Positions 18,910-29,053 of a DNA stretch of 64,000 nt are shown here, in pieces. The first letter of the stretch is position 1. Each line of letters opens with the position of its first letter. The notes beneath the pieces are model-generated. The model was not told where the DNA came from. It saw only the letters and a program-made list of their open reading frames with translations, and made no database searches. Position numbers and translations under genes: made by a program. The stretch comes from Wolbachia endosymbiont of Encarsia formosa (GTDB lineage: Bacteria; Pseudomonadota; Alphaproteobacteria; Rickettsiales; Anaplasmataceae), in the NCBI RefSeq assembly GCF_039540065.1, contig NZ_CP154278.1:744001-808000 (forward strand), in the 5' to 3' direction.

Positions 18910-20095
18910 ATGATGAATAAAATAAATTGCTTATCAAATTACCTCAACAAATTTTTCAATGAAATGGCAAATAATTGAAACAGAAAAGGAAAAGAAAATT
19001 GAGTAATTGATGATTCATAAAAGCTATAATTTTGGGTAATATAGGGGTTACAAACTGAATCATAGATACAATGTGCCAATTATTAAATGAAGAATCTGTG
19101 ATAATAACGAAACAGGGTTTAGATTTCAGGTTTACTAAAGAAGCAGTAGAATTTATGAAAAGAATGTACAATGGCTTTATTTAAAATACCCTGCAAATTG
19201 ATTGTAGAATCTTGCAGCAATTTAAAAGCATTGGATAGTAGCTTTGCCTAACAGCATGGAAAATCTATATAAAGGTTATGGACAAAGGTTATGAGAGTAA
19301 CACTAAGTGTGGAATAAAGTTAAAATTAGTTTTTGATTACCTAAATCAGACATTGGATCAACTTAACATAACGGAGGGAGTAAGAAGGTTATAGGGAGAA
19401 GTTGCTAATATCTGACCTTGGTTCAAGTTCTTTTAAACAAATCAATGGAACGGGAGCTTATTTTATAAGTCGTTGATACCAATGTATATGCTATAGAAAC
19501 AAATCAAAAAATGGAATTATTGGAATGTTTAGGAGACAAGCTATTTTTAGAAATGAAGGTGTTGTTGGGAAAAGAAGCAAAGATTAGAGTAAGAATGATA
19601 TATCATAAATTAACTGAAGAGCAGTCTCTAGCCAGAAGAAGAAAAGCTAATAAATTGGCAAAATCACATGATCTTCCAAAAGTAATCAGAAATTGTTGAA
19701 CTGGTCAAAACTAATATTCCAGAGGATAAAATTAGTGCTGAGCAAGTATTACAGAGTAAGGTGGCAAATTTAGTTGTTTTTTAAACTATACAAGAGCTAC
19801 ATAAGACTTAAAAGGGAAGCCACACAGAGTATTGTGTGAATTATATGCTAAATTATGTGCAATTCTCATATTTCATGAGTTGTACAAAATTAAAAAAGAA
19901 TACAGAACTCAGTTTAACAAAGGCATTTATTGAGCTAAAAAGGCGGATTAGAGAGTTATTTTTAGCACTAAAGAATAGAGTTAATAGTTTGAAAATTTTT
20001 CTTAAAAAGATTGCAATAACTTGTTCATGATTTTCATTAAAAGACAAGTACAGAAAAACTAGAGTATCTACTTTAACTTCCCTAAATTTTCAACG
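18910..20095 (+). pseudogene. Heavily decayed second IS4-type transposase
   Basis: The first gene-like sequence of the cargo. It begins MNKINCLSNYLNKFFNE at 18910-18960 and then loses frame repeatedly. Recognisable pieces follow in order: KQGLDFRFTKEAVEFM (about 19110), MENLYKGYG, a LVFDYLNQTLDQLN segment (about 19330), GAYFISR, a 62-codon piece at 19511-19699 (KMELLECLGDKLF…), then ELSLTKAFIELKRRIRELF near 19910 and KDKYRKTRVSTLTSLNF at about 20045. This order matches the DDE transposases of a different Wolbachia IS4-type element than copies A and B. Many stops and frameshifts make it an old relic. No terminal repeats were identified. Confidence 0.7.
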
Positions 20096-20122
20096 TTCAT
20101 ATGATTATAAGCAGTATAGCTA

Positions 20123-21061
20123 TTAATCATCGATTATTGATATACCTGAATTATTCTCAGTAAATAAATCAAGTATAATGTTAGGTACTCTACCATCAAC
20201 TATGTGAACAACCCCTGCACATTCTTCTACCATTTTAGTATATGACATAAGCCTTTCAACAAATTTTTCTCCTTTAATTTTTCCACAATCAATCGATTCT
20301 TTTAAATTTTTAATCAAGACTCTTCTATTGCCAAATTTGTTTATTTCTTCATCTGTATCACTCAAGATTATCATTTTAGATGCGTAAACTGCAAGTGCAA
20401 TTGCACTTGCAGTGCTATCAGTATCAATATGGTATGTTTCTCCATTTTTTCCATAACCGATAGGTGCAATAACTGGTATAGAATCTGATTCTTCAATAAA
20501 GAATAATATATCAGGATTGATTTCAGTTGGTCTACCGATAAATCCCATGTCTAGTATTTTTTCAATATTATTTAATCTATTTTCCCTAAGCGTAGTGCTT
20601 ATCTTTTCAGCTTTTATGAGGTTTCCATCTTTTCCACATAATCCAATAGCTGAACCACCAGCAGAATTTATATGCTGAACAATTTTTTTATTAATTGAAC
20701 CACACAGTGCCATTTCAATGATTTTCATAGTGCTTTTGTCTGTAAGTCTGACGCCATTTATAAACTTATCTTCCATACCTAGCATTTTTAATACTGAGTC
20801 AATTTCATATTCTCCATCATGAACTATCACCAGATTTATACCAAGCTGTTTCAACAGGACAACATTATGCGCAAAAGCACTAAGCAGCGTTTCATCTGAG
20901 ATTACTACACTGCTGCACTTGATGATAAAAGTTTCGCCTACAAATTTAGGTATGCTAGACAGCACTTCAAATAATATTTCTGCTTTTTCCTTCAATGGCA
21001 TCTTACCATTTAAAGATTCATCACTTTTCATTTTTTTATCTTGTAAATTTGAAAAACTCAT
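20123..21061 (-). CDS. argB: Acetylglutamate kinase-like protein with altered active-site loops
   Basis: 312 residues of amino-acid-kinase fold. Recognisable ArgB blocks are the AFAHNVVLLKQLGINLVIVH segment, GVRLTDKSTMKIIEMALCG, INKKIVQHINSAGGSAIGLCGKDG and a late AKEI-like nucleotide-binding end. The two glycine-rich substrate loops are changed: the usual KYGGxAM is KCSSVVI, and VHGGGPxI is VHDGEYEI. Catalysis as in canonical ArgB is therefore doubtful. No other arginine-synthesis gene is near, and Wolbachia generally lacks the pathway. Its start overlaps the end of engB by 26 bases, implying co-transcription. About 35 extra N-terminal residues precede the fold. Confidence 0.8.
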   Translation of the reverse strand: MSFSNLQDKKMKSDESLNGKMPLKEKAEILFEVLSSIPKFVGETFIIKCSSVVISDETLLSAFAHNVVLLKQLGINLVIVHDGEYEIDSVLKMLGMEDKFINGVRLTDKSTMKIIEMALCGSINKKIVQHINSAGGSAIGLCGKDGNLIKAEKISTTLRENRLNNIEKILDMGFIGRPTEINPDILFFIEESDSIPVIAPIGYGKNGETYHIDTDSTASAIALAVYASKMIILSDTDEEINKFGNRRVLIKNLKESIDCGKIKGEKFVERLMSYTKMVEECAGVVHIVDGRVPNIILDLFTENNSGISIIDD

Positions 21062-21629
21062 CTCTTACCTTGGTTATTTTATGCTTAACACGAATGCTTA
21101 TTTGATGAATTGATACATGTTCATTATTAACCCACTTTTGAGTGTTTTCTAGAATAGTATCTAGACTTTCCTGATTCACTTTATCTATTTTTGTTAGCAC
21201 AATATTAAAGTTAATATTATTACATATTAACCAATAAACAAAGTCTTTGTCTATTTCTTTTAATCCTACCTTGCTATCTATAAGCACAAACACTCTTTTT
21301 AGATTTCTCCTGTGAATTAGATAATACTCAATTAGGTTTAAGTACTGTACTGCTTCTTCTTTGCTTGCGCAAGAATAGCCATAACCCGGTAGGTCGACAA
21401 TCCTAAACTTATCATTGTACATAGAGTAAAAATTTATTTGTCTAGTGCATCCAGGTTTAGAAGAAACTCTTGCAGCTTTTTTGCTGTTTATCAGCAAGTT
21501 GATCAAACTCGATTTTCCTACGTTTGATCTACCAGCAAACGCAATCTCTGGAGCCGACTCATCTGGTAATGATTTTTTGTCTGAAGCTCCAAATATGAAG
21601 CTGCAGATTGATGTTATCTGTTTTGCCAT
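21036..21629 (-). CDS. engB: Ribosome biogenesis GTPase YsxC/EngB
   Basis: Small essential TRAFAC GTPase assisting assembly of the 50S subunit. The 197 residues carry G1 GRSNVGKSS (about residues 33-41), G2 around KPGCTRQINFY, G3 DLPGYG, G4 LTKIDK and a weak G5. Length and motif spacing match YsxC/YihA. It is transcribed away from prfA, with 113 bases between the two starts, and overlaps the argB-like gene at its 3' end. Confidence 0.95.
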   Translation of the reverse strand: MAKQITSICSFIFGASDKKSLPDESAPEIAFAGRSNVGKSSLINLLINSKKAARVSSKPGCTRQINFYSMYNDKFRIVDLPGYGYSCASKEEAVQYLNLIEYYLIHRRNLKRVFVLIDSKVGLKEIDKDFVYWLICNNINFNIVLTKIDKVNQESLDTILENTQKWVNNEHVSIHQISIRVKHKITKVRDEFFKFTR

Positions 21630-21742
21630 TATACTTAGGTAGAAATATTCGAGACAATTATAGTGTTATTGCTTGATATAAGAAATTTTTTATTTCAGTA
21701 TATATTACTTACTTAAACAGCTAAAAACTAGAGCTATACTAT

Positions 21743-22834
21743 ATGGATATAGAGAATAATTTACAAGACTTAAAAAAAAAGTTTTCTGATGTAGAGAGAA
21801 ATCTGGAAAACCCTACCAATTTGAGTCAAAAAGAATTCGTTAGTTTTTCAAAGGAATACTCTGAACTCAGACCAATTATCGAGATAATCGATGAATATAA
21901 TGTATTAAAAGAGGAAATTTCAGATTTAGAAGAAATCATGAAAGATGAGAACAGCGAGAGTGATATAAAAGAGTTAGCAAAAGAAGAACTTCTTGAGAAG
22001 CAAAAGATACTATTACCAAAAGTAAAAGCCAAGCTAAAGTTAGCGCTATTGCCAAAAGATGAAGATGACTCAAGAAATGCAATATTAGAAATTAGAGCAG
22101 GCACAGGAGGAGAAGAAGCAGCATTGTTTGCAGCGATACTATTTCGCATGTATCAAAAATATGCAGAAAGAAGAAATTGGAAATTTGAACCAATAAACAT
22201 TTCTAACACAGGTATAGGTGGTTATAAAGAAGCTTCTGCAATCATTAATGGAACAGAAGTTTTTGCAAGGTTAAAATTTGAGTCAGGAGTGCACAGAGTA
22301 CAAAGAGTGCCAGAAACTGAATCCTCAGGAAGGTTGCATACCTCAGCAGCCACTGTTGCAATATTACCTGAAGTTGAGGAGGTTGACTTTAAAATAGAAG
22401 AAAAAGACTTGCGAATAGATGTTTACAGGTCTAGTGGCCCTGGCGGGCAATCAGTGAACACAACCGATAGTGCAGTAAGGGTTACTCACTTGCCAACAGG
22501 GATAGTTGTTATACAACAGGATGAAAAATCGCAGCACAAAAATAAAGCTAAAGCACTTAAGGTATTGAGAGCTAGGTTATATGAAATTGAAAGACAAAAA
22601 AAAGAAATGGAAAGATCAACAATGAGAAAAAGTCAAATTGGTTCTGGAGATCGCTCTGAGCGTATAAGAACTTATAACTTTCCACAATCAAGAATTACAG
22701 ACCATAGAATTAATCTGACTTCACATCGATTAGAACAGATTATAAAAGAAGGTGAACTAGATGAATTTATTGAGGCATTGATTTCACGAAATGAAGCAGA
22801 AAGGTTGGCTGGAGGGGGTAACGTCACTCTTTGA
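21743..22834 (+). CDS. prfA: Peptide chain release factor 1
   Basis: Recognises UAA and UAG and triggers peptidyl-tRNA hydrolysis. The 363 residues have the coiled N-domain 1, domain 2 with the recognition segment [15 protein letters not shown] (tripeptide position reads PET where PxT is expected) and the catalytic [20 protein letters not shown] with the GGQ (about nt 22437-22450). Family-standard length. As an essential gene inside the IS-bounded segment, it shows the cargo is not a dispensable island. Confidence 0.97.
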   Translation: MDIENNLQDLKKKFSDVERNLENPTNLSQKEFVSFSKEYSELRPIIEIIDEYNVLKEEISDLEEIMKDENSESDIKELAKEELLEKQKILLPKVKAKLKLALLPKDEDDSRNAILEIRAGTGGEEAALFAAILFRMYQKYAERRNWKFEPINISNTGIGGYKEASAIINGTEVFARLKFESGVHRVQRVPETESSGRLHTSAATVAILPEVEEVDFKIEEKDLRIDVYRSSGPGGQSVNTTDSAVRVTHLPTGIVVIQQDEKSQHKNKAKALKVLRARLYEIERQKKEMERSTMRKSQIGSGDRSERIRTYNFPQSRITDHRINLTSHRLEQIIKEGELDEFIEALISRNEAERLAGGGNVTL

Positions 22835-22897
22835 AGGGAATTTGAAGTAAAGCATAGGTATCAGGTTAAAAAGAAGTAAAGTTAGTTGTTCATACGG

Positions 22898-22925
22898 TTG
22901 ACAATTATTTAAATTATACTATAAT
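22898..22925 (+). promoter_or_regulatory. Full-consensus promoter of the LRR gene
   Basis: TTGACA (22898-22903), 16-bp spacer, TATAAT (22920-22925); both hexamers are perfect. Initiation near 22932 places the ATG at 22952 first in the message, not the ATG at 23016. This is the strongest promoter-like sequence in the cargo. Confidence 0.7.
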
Positions 22926-22951
22926 TAGAATCTCTATAACTTATAAAAACC

Positions 22952-23498
22952 ATGGAAGTTGACTTTAATCAATATGTTAATAGTAACACCTTAGGGTTAA
23001 ATAATCTATATATATATGGAAAAGCTAGTAAACTTTTTACAGAAAAAGCAAAATATTACAAGCTTGACTTTATCTAATTGCTATATTGATGCTCAGTGTG
23101 GAGAAGTTTTAAATGAAGCATTAGAAAGTATTAATCTTCCAAATATTACTGAGTGTAAATTAACTTCTAGCATTATTGGCGCAGAAGGTTCGATAGCAAT
23201 CACTAAATTGTTAAAGAATGGTAACTTTCCAAATCTTGTTAAACTTGATTTAATTTCTAATGATATTGATGTTGAAGGTGGAATAATATTAATGAATGCA
23301 CTAAGGGATGGTAGTTTTTCAAATATTAAAGAATTTAATTTACTTTATGACAATGTCTGCAATGAAGGCATAACAGCATTACGTGAATCATGGAAAAGTA
23401 ATATGTTTCCAAATCTTATTAAGTTTAGTTTTCCCTTTAGTATTACTAATGATAACAAAGATATAGAAATGTCAAGCCAATACCTATTCGGTGAATAG
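22952..23498 (+). CDS. Leucine-rich-repeat protein, frame broken at a TA repeat
   Basis: The intact frame is 23016-23498 (160 residues) with ribonuclease-inhibitor-type repeats. Repeat words are ITSLTLSNCYID, ITECKLTSSIIGAEGS, LVKLDLISNDIDVEGG and IKEFNLLYDNVCNEGI, spaced about 28-33 residues. The promoter and an ATG at 22952 (MEVDFNQYVNSNTLGLNNLYIY) lie upstream in another frame. The two frames meet at the alternating TA run 23007-23017. One more TA unit would join them as LNNLYIY-MEKLVNF. The gene may switch by repeat-length change or be a fresh pseudogene. RI-type LRRs in a bacterium suggest binding of host proteins. Confidence 0.7.
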
Positions 23499-23627
23499 TA
23501 TCATATAGAAAAAGGCAAGTTACATTTATTTGTTGCTGCTTATAGAACACCCAAATTCAACCATGGACCTGTTAAAAGATGTAGGCAGTCTTACTGCTAT
23601 TGCGAAAATTCCATCAATAATTTTCTC

Positions 23628-24557
23628 TCAAAAAGAGACAAGTTTAGTAAAAAATAATGATATTATAAGTGGAACATAAAATAGTCCCACTGCAGTACTA
23701 ATTAGGAGCAATAAAGTAGCTTTATCTGGTTGATAATTTAAAATATTAGCAAGTATTATACTGGATCCAGAAATCGGAATAATAGCAAGTAAAATCAGTG
23801 CTTTATAGATGCTTTCATCATATATACCTGTAACATGCTTGTCTAGTAAGACAATTCCCAAAACAAATAACGGCCAGAATATGTACTTTGCTACAATAGT
23901 GGTCAAAGCAAGCTTCCAATCTACTTTAAAATTTGTAATTTGTGCAATACTTACTCCAAGCAGCACCATTCCTAATGTGATAAATGTACTTCTAATATTT
24001 ATCATAACATCTGTTAAAAAAGTGGGTATTTGTATATCATATATACTTAAAAAGAAACCTAGAATCATCGCATATAATGAAGGAAGTTTGAGTAACTTTA
24101 ATATGCATTCTTTTGCAGTATAGATACCATTTGCAGCTATATAAAATCCCAAGCTATTTTCAAATAGTGCCATTCCTATGTAACAGACAACATACACAGA
24201 CACTGAATCTTCATCAAATAAAGCCATGGCAATCGGTAGACCAAAATAACCCATGCTTGTGCTGCCCGAGCTAAACGCTAATATGTTTCTCGTGTTGTCC
24301 TTAAATAAAAAAGAAGAAAGATAATACACTAATAAGGACATAGTACTACCTATAAACCATATCAAAATCGGCAGAGAAATTACTTTTAAATTAACTTCTG
24401 TATGAGATACTCCGTATAAAATCACTATTGGATTAGCTATATAAAAGAGTATTTGCGATATAGTGTTTCTATCAATTTTAAGGTATTTTCCTGCTAAATA
24501 ACCAATAAGTATTGTAATGTAAATAGGTAATATTTTGAGGAAAAGAGTAAAGAACAT
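23628..24557 (-). CDS. AEC family permease (auxin efflux carrier type)
   Basis: 309 residues with about ten membrane helices arranged as two sets of five, the AEC/BART layout. Marker segments are the opening ILPIYITILIGYLAGKYLKID, the ASGSTSMGYFGLPIA loop (Gly-rich, central) and the late AILPISGSSIILANI. Bacterial members export or take up carboxylates such as malonate; the substrate here is unknown. It is a single gene; the nearest minus-strand gene upstream is the GNAT remnant, 220 bases away. Confidence 0.85.
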   Translation of the reverse strand: MFFTLFLKILPIYITILIGYLAGKYLKIDRNTISQILFYIANPIVILYGVSHTEVNLKVISLPILIWFIGSTMSLLVYYLSSFLFKDNTRNILAFSSGSTSMGYFGLPIAMALFDEDSVSVYVVCYIGMALFENSLGFYIAANGIYTAKECILKLLKLPSLYAMILGFFLSIYDIQIPTFLTDVMINIRSTFITLGMVLLGVSIAQITNFKVDWKLALTTIVAKYIFWPLFVLGIVLLDKHVTGIYDESIYKALILLAIIPISGSSIILANILNYQPDKATLLLLISTAVGLFYVPLIISLFFTKLVSF

Positions 24558-24777
24558 ACTAGCCTATTGTGATATCTTTGCTGATAAAGTGATATTAGAT
24601 TTTAAGGTATTGTAAAAGTAAATAAAATTTATTTTCCAATTAATCAAGTTCATAGTTAGATTCACTGAGTGCCAAAATTTGTTCTTATATAGGACTTAAT
24701 AATGATATTTTTATGATAAAATTATGTTAAGTTTTTATAAAGCCTCTTGTATGTTTTTATAAACCACTTGTAATAAT

Positions 24778-25323
24778 TTAATCAGAAATTCTTGCCTTAA
24801 TCATTAAAATCGCACTATTACTTTCCATAATTTTTTTAAAGCCAACTTTTTCGTAAACACGGATTGCACAAACATTTGCTATACCTGGGTCGACAAAGGC
24901 ATTCTCATAAACTTTAAAGACAAATTTGTTTAAAAATATATTCAAAGCTTGTGAACCAACTCCTTTACCTACATAATTCAGCTCTCCGATATACCAGTCT
25001 ATAGCAGCACAACTTTCTGGAAGCTCTGAAGTATCGTAGCCTTGTTCAGGTGGAAAATCTTGCCTATTATAGTATTGAATATAACCAATATCAACTGCGT
25101 CACAATTAATAATGAATGCATACATCGGTTTTTCAATAATTTGTGTCTCAAACTTCAAACGTTTGAACCCCTTAATGTAGGTACTATATTTTTTCTCAAT
25201 TAACTCTGGTGTCCAATTTATATCTGCATCCCACCATAGCTTTACGTGAGGTGTTTCTAACCATTTTAATAACAGTCAAAAATGTTCTTCTTTCAACGCT
25301 TTAAATGTGATATTTTTATTCAT
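24778..25323 (-). pseudogene. GNAT acetyltransferase interrupted by one in-frame TGA
   Basis: From ATG (25321-25323) the frame reads MNKNITFKALKEEHF, then TGA (25276-25278), then LLLKWLETPHVKLWW and on through WTPELIEKKY, IDWYIGELNYVGKGVG and YEKVGFKKI to the stop at 24778. That is about 180 codons resembling AAC(6')-type aminoglycoside N-acetyltransferases. The acetyl-CoA loop reads GKGVGSQAL. A 126-residue product from an internal TTG (25158) would lack the N-terminal substrate half. Resistance activity is not implied. The start is 16 bases from the likely start of the divergent MFS gene, so their control regions overlap. Confidence 0.8.
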
Positions 25324-25339
25324 TAATGAAAAATCTCAA

Positions 25340-26500
25340 ATGTTACTACCATTTCTGTTAATCCTGTCTCTAATTGCCAAGTTCATTGAGATTGACATTT
25401 CCGTACCTAGTTTTCCTGATATGGTGCGCTATTTTAACGTATCAGAAGGCACAATTCAATTAACTATTGCTTATAATTTTTTAGTCGTTTGCATAGGAGG
25501 GTTATTTTTTGGTCCATTGTCTGAATGCTATGGCAGAATAAGTATGATGATCATAGGCAACACTTTGCTACTCATCGGTGCTGTTGGCTGTGTTTTTGCG
25601 CTGTCAGTTTCTTGGCTTTTAATCTCTCGCTTTATTCAAGGAATTGGTGTTAGCACGTCTGTAGTTGTGTTTGCAATTATTGCAGACAGCTATAAAGGCA
25701 ACGAAGCAGTAAAATTTATTGGAATCATGAATTCTATTATCACAGTTCTCATAGCAATTGCACCAGTATTAGGCAGTTTCATCAACAAAATTGTTGGGTG
25801 GCGTGGCAACTATGCAAGTGTTGCAATACTTTGTTTCATCTCTTGGGTTTTGCTGCTTTTTTTGTTACCAGAAACAAAAAAGGACCGTGATATTTTTAGT
25901 CTAAAAAAAATGATGAAAGACTATAAAAAATTATTATCAAGTTCAAAATTTATGGTGTTGTCTTTGGCACAGAGCCTTTTTTCTGCGGCTTATATGTCAT
26001 TCATTACTTGTGGCCCTTTTTTGTATATGGAAACTTTTGGTTTATCCAGCACTATTTATGCGCTACATCAAGGTGCAATGGTTGGGTCTTTCTCACTAAT
26101 TAGCCTGTTTTCCAGTAAGATCTTAAAGAAACTTGGAGCAATTTGGTGTGTAATTTCCGGTACAGGCGTAATTTCTATTGGATCCCTATCACTTTTAATA
26201 TTCAGTATAATCATGCCCAGTGCTTACTACTTAGTAACGCTGTCTATGGTTATTTTTTGTATTGGCTGTGGAATTTGTCAAGCAGTCATTTTCAATGCAT
26301 CATTAAATATTTTCCCTGAAATGAAAGGCACAACTTCTTCTGCAATTTCATTTATTAGAGCTTCTATCATGGCTATTTTTATCGGCTTAACAAGCTACGT
26401 TTACGATGGTCAAGCAACCAGTGTAGCTATTCTTGTTTTTTTTGCAGTAGTTCTAATTTACTGTCTATTTATTGTTTTCAAGATCTGGAAAAATCTATAA
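25340..26500 (+). CDS. Bcr/CflA family MFS transporter
   Basis: Proton-driven drug/metabolite exporter family with 12 predicted helices. Typical features are PSFPDMVRYFNVSEGTIQ near the start, GPLSECYGRISMMIIG in the loop between helices 2 and 3 (MFS motif A), FIQGIGVSTS in helix 4 and LPETKKDR ending the first half. The frame is open from 25307, but MLLPFLLILSLIAKFIEIDI (ATG at 25340) starts at the first helix as in the family and clears the start of the divergent GNAT gene. Rickettsiales carry several Bcr-like exporters of unknown substrate. Confidence 0.9.
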   Translation: MLLPFLLILSLIAKFIEIDISVPSFPDMVRYFNVSEGTIQLTIAYNFLVVCIGGLFFGPLSECYGRISMMIIGNTLLLIGAVGCVFALSVSWLLISRFIQGIGVSTSVVVFAIIADSYKGNEAVKFIGIMNSIITVLIAIAPVLGSFINKIVGWRGNYASVAILCFISWVLLLFLLPETKKDRDIFSLKKMMKDYKKLLSSSKFMVLSLAQSLFSAAYMSFITCGPFLYMETFGLSSTIYALHQGAMVGSFSLISLFSSKILKKLGAIWCVISGTGVISIGSLSLLIFSIIMPSAYYLVTLSMVIFCIGCGICQAVIFNASLNIFPEMKGTTSSAISFIRASIMAIFIGLTSYVYDGQATSVAILVFFAVVLIYCLFIVFKIWKNL

Positions 26501-26745
26501 TCACCATATAGATCCTTCTCATTTCTAGTTATTGCGGTAATATGTATTGTAACTTTGCCGGCTGCTCTAGATGTATCTCTTCCAAATCACTAATCTATAT
26601 TAGTTAAAGAGTATTATCTTGCTCATGCGCCTAAAGTTTGAGAGCCAATTTTCAGCAATCCAATCAAATTCCAATTTTTTTCAAACAACTGTTTCTTGCT
26701 ATTTTTGTACCTTAAAAAATTTAGCTTACTTTTACGCTAGCTTGT

Positions 26746-27708
26746 TCAAATAGCATTAGTACGATTTACTTTTTTTGAATGTAGAGATTTTCTAGGGATT
26801 GTCCTCTTAAATTCTATAGTATCTTGTTTAACATTGAAACGAGAATCCAGTTTCAAGCATTGAGGTGATGAAGAAAGGGCTGCTTTTATTCCACCCCTCT
26901 CAACTACTCGAGTAGTGGACAATGGAATAAGATTACTTTCGTTTATACTAATCAGCACGTCAAATTCTATGCTATTATTGTGTTGTTTGATGTTGCTAGC
27001 TCTAATTTTACCATTTCCAAACCAAAACTTTATAGAATTACTCGCATCATGATTGATGTCTGCAGAATCAGGTAAAATAGCAAAATTCGCGTTGTTTACA
27101 AATCTAGAAAACGCATTTTTGATGTCGTTAAATGTACCGTAATGGTCTATATGGTCGTCATTAATACTTGTTACAACAGCAATATCTGCAGGAATTTTTA
27201 ACATAGTTCCATCAGACTCATCAGCCTCAATTAAGAAAATGTCACTTTTGCCAAGTTTTGCATTACTCTGATAGGAATTTAATATTCCTCCAACAATTAC
27301 AGTGGCGTCAGCACCAGAATGATCAAAAATGGAAGCAATCATAGCTGTCGTCGTCGTCTTGCCACTTGAACCTGAAACTGCTATCACATATTTACCTTTC
27401 ATAATTTTAACCAGCATGTCTGACCTATGCAAAACGGTTTTATTGTTATTTCTTGCTGCAACTAGCTCCACATTATCAGGTTTTATTGCGGAAGAATGTA
27501 CAACTATTTTAGCTTGTCTAATACTACTTGCATCGTGACCAATATAGACCTCTATACCTAATTTTTGTAACCTATCTATATTGTCGTTTGATCGCGTATC
27601 ACTGCCTTGAACTTTATAACTGGAATTATGAAGAATTTCAGCAATTGCGCTCATTCCAATTCCACCTATACCGATTATATGTATTACTTCTTTTTTAGTG
27701 CTGTGCAT
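26746..27708 (-). CDS. murC: UDP-N-acetylmuramate-alanine ligase, C-terminally shortened
   Basis: Adds L-Ala to UDP-MurNAc in lipid II synthesis. From the ATG at 27708 ([21 protein letters not shown]) it has about 320 codons against about 460-480 usual. The Rossmann N-domain and ATP loop [13 protein letters not shown] are present, then EADESDG and [12 protein letters not shown]. After [15 protein letters not shown] the family sequence stops: the HN..NA motif of the central domain and the whole C-terminal ligase domain are missing. The last 35 residues, [10 protein letters not shown] onward, look like translated repeat DNA. The frame is open to 27795, but that extension has no homology-like content. 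It is either a broken gene or half of a split one. Confidence 0.8.
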   Translation of the reverse strand: MHSTKKEVIHIIGIGGIGMSAIAEILHNSSYKVQGSDTRSNDNIDRLQKLGIEVYIGHDASSIRQAKIVVHSSAIKPDNVELVAARNNNKTVLHRSDMLVKIMKGKYVIAVSGSSGKTTTTAMIASIFDHSGADATVIVGGILNSYQSNAKLGKSDIFLIEADESDGTMLKIPADIAVVTSINDDHIDHYGTFNDIKNAFSRFVNNANFAILPDSADINHDASNSIKFWFGNGKIRASNIKQHNNSIEFDVLISINESNLIPLSTTRVVERGGIKAALSSSPQCLKLDSRFNVKQDTIEFKRTIPRKSLHSKKVNRTNAI

Positions 27709-27794
27709 ATTTGGCAGTAGACGTTTACTTATTACTAAATTTATTATAGTATAATTTAAAATCCTCATGGTATCGAACCATTTCAATAAGTACA

Positions 27795-28463
27795 ATGATA
27801 AAAAAACTAGCCTTTCTATGTCTAATATTCGTTTTGATGAGTAGTTGTAGTTTTAGCAATAGGTGTAATCACACCGCAGGTCATTATAAAATTGGTAATA
27901 GCTATACAATAAATGGTATCACCTACCACCCAAAATACTGTAGCTGTTATGAGGAAGTAGGAATAGCATCGTGGTATGGAATAGAAGATCATGGCACAAT
28001 TACAGCTAACGGTGAAGTGTTTAATCGTCACTTGATTTCTGCAGCACATAAGACCTTGCCCCTACCCTGCTTTGTTCGTGTTACTAATTTAGAAAATGGA
28101 AGAAAGCTTGTTATAAGAGTTAATGATAGAGGGCCATTTGTTGAAGGTAGAATAATAGACTTGTCAGAAAAAGCAGCACAAGTTTTAGGACTTCATAAGT
28201 CTGGGCTTGCGAAGGTAAAAGTCGAGTACTTGAGAAAGAGTTCAGAACAATTGATACAAAATACTCCTCATTACAAAAGGCAATATGAAAAAGAAATGCA
28301 GAAACGTCACCCAAAACAAAACAATGCAGAAAGTAAGGGATATGTAGCATTTTTTGTAAACGCTCAGGTAGCTAAATCAGCTGCATCAAAGCTTCGTAAT
28401 CAAGGAATAGAAAATGTTAGATTGCTTTTCAAGAATGATCAATATTGCGTAAAAGTAAGTTAA
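27795..28463 (+). CDS. rlpA: RlpA-like septal lipoprotein with SPOR domain
   Basis: 222 residues. The signal peptide with lipobox ends LMSSC (Cys 17), predicting a lipid-anchored envelope protein. A double-psi beta-barrel follows ([47 protein letters not shown]). The C-terminal SPOR-like domain ([16 protein letters not shown]… to the end) would bind denuded peptidoglycan. RlpA in some bacteria is a lytic transglycosylase; the catalytic Asp in NDRGPF is present. It is divergent from murC. The domain set suggests residual cell-wall handling at division. Confidence 0.92.
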   Translation: MIKKLAFLCLIFVLMSSCSFSNRCNHTAGHYKIGNSYTINGITYHPKYCSCYEEVGIASWYGIEDHGTITANGEVFNRHLISAAHKTLPLPCFVRVTNLENGRKLVIRVNDRGPFVEGRIIDLSEKAAQVLGLHKSGLAKVKVEYLRKSSEQLIQNTPHYKRQYEKEMQKRHPKQNNAESKGYVAFFVNAQVAKSAASKLRNQGIENVRLLFKNDQYCVKVS

Positions 28464-28654
28464 AACCTGCATTACAGATTGTGTAGCATGACAGAAACTA
28501 TTTGACAAATGAGAATGTTCCAAAAGCATGTACGTCTAGTTAAGAAACTATCGTGAAATATAGTAATATTTAAGATTGGTATTTTATTTGTTACATTTCA
28601 GGTAGTGACAGCTACCTCAGCTATAGCTGTAAAAAATAGCATAATCTTATTTCT

Positions 28655-29047
28655 CTATAAAATACTATTTTCAACTTGAATATGTTGAAAAATATTTTGC
28701 ATATTATCCAAAAAGTTATTCTCTATAGTAGCTAACTCAGATTGTTTTTGGGATAGATTATCATCCATTGTTCTATTGAAGCAATTAAGATCACTGCACT
28801 TTAATTGAGAGTGCATGTCTCCATTTTCATACAGGCCTTTTATGGTATTAAGATATGCCAAATCTTCATCATCATTTTCTGATAGACGCCTTTCTTCGAG
28901 TATTGCCTTTAATTTTGAATCTATTGATTTCAAATCAAATTCTTCTATATCTAATTTTCCTTTTATGGTATTAACAGCGTCTTCGTGATACTTTTCATAC
29001 TTTTCAAAACTCTTTGATATTTTACCTTTTACTTCGTTTTGTAACAT
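28655..29047 (-). CDS. Small coiled-coil hypothetical, downstream half
   Basis: 130 codons, highly helical and charged (KISKSFEKYEKYHEDAVNTIK, KLKAILEERRLSENDDED), with Cys-containing KCSDLNCFNR. It is in the same frame as the 87-codon piece directly upstream, separated only by TAG (29054-29056) and two codons. The two were probably one gene of about 220 codons; translation could also restart at this ATG because the gap is 6 bases. Unrecognised. A neighbourhood of dying genes favours a nonsense mutation. Confidence 0.55.
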   Translation of the reverse strand: MLQNEVKGKISKSFEKYEKYHEDAVNTIKGKLDIEEFDLKSIDSKLKAILEERRLSENDDEDLAYLNTIKGLYENGDMHSQLKCSDLNCFNRTMDDNLSQKQSELATIENNFLDNMQNIFQHIQVENSIL

Positions 29048-29053
29048 CTTTAG

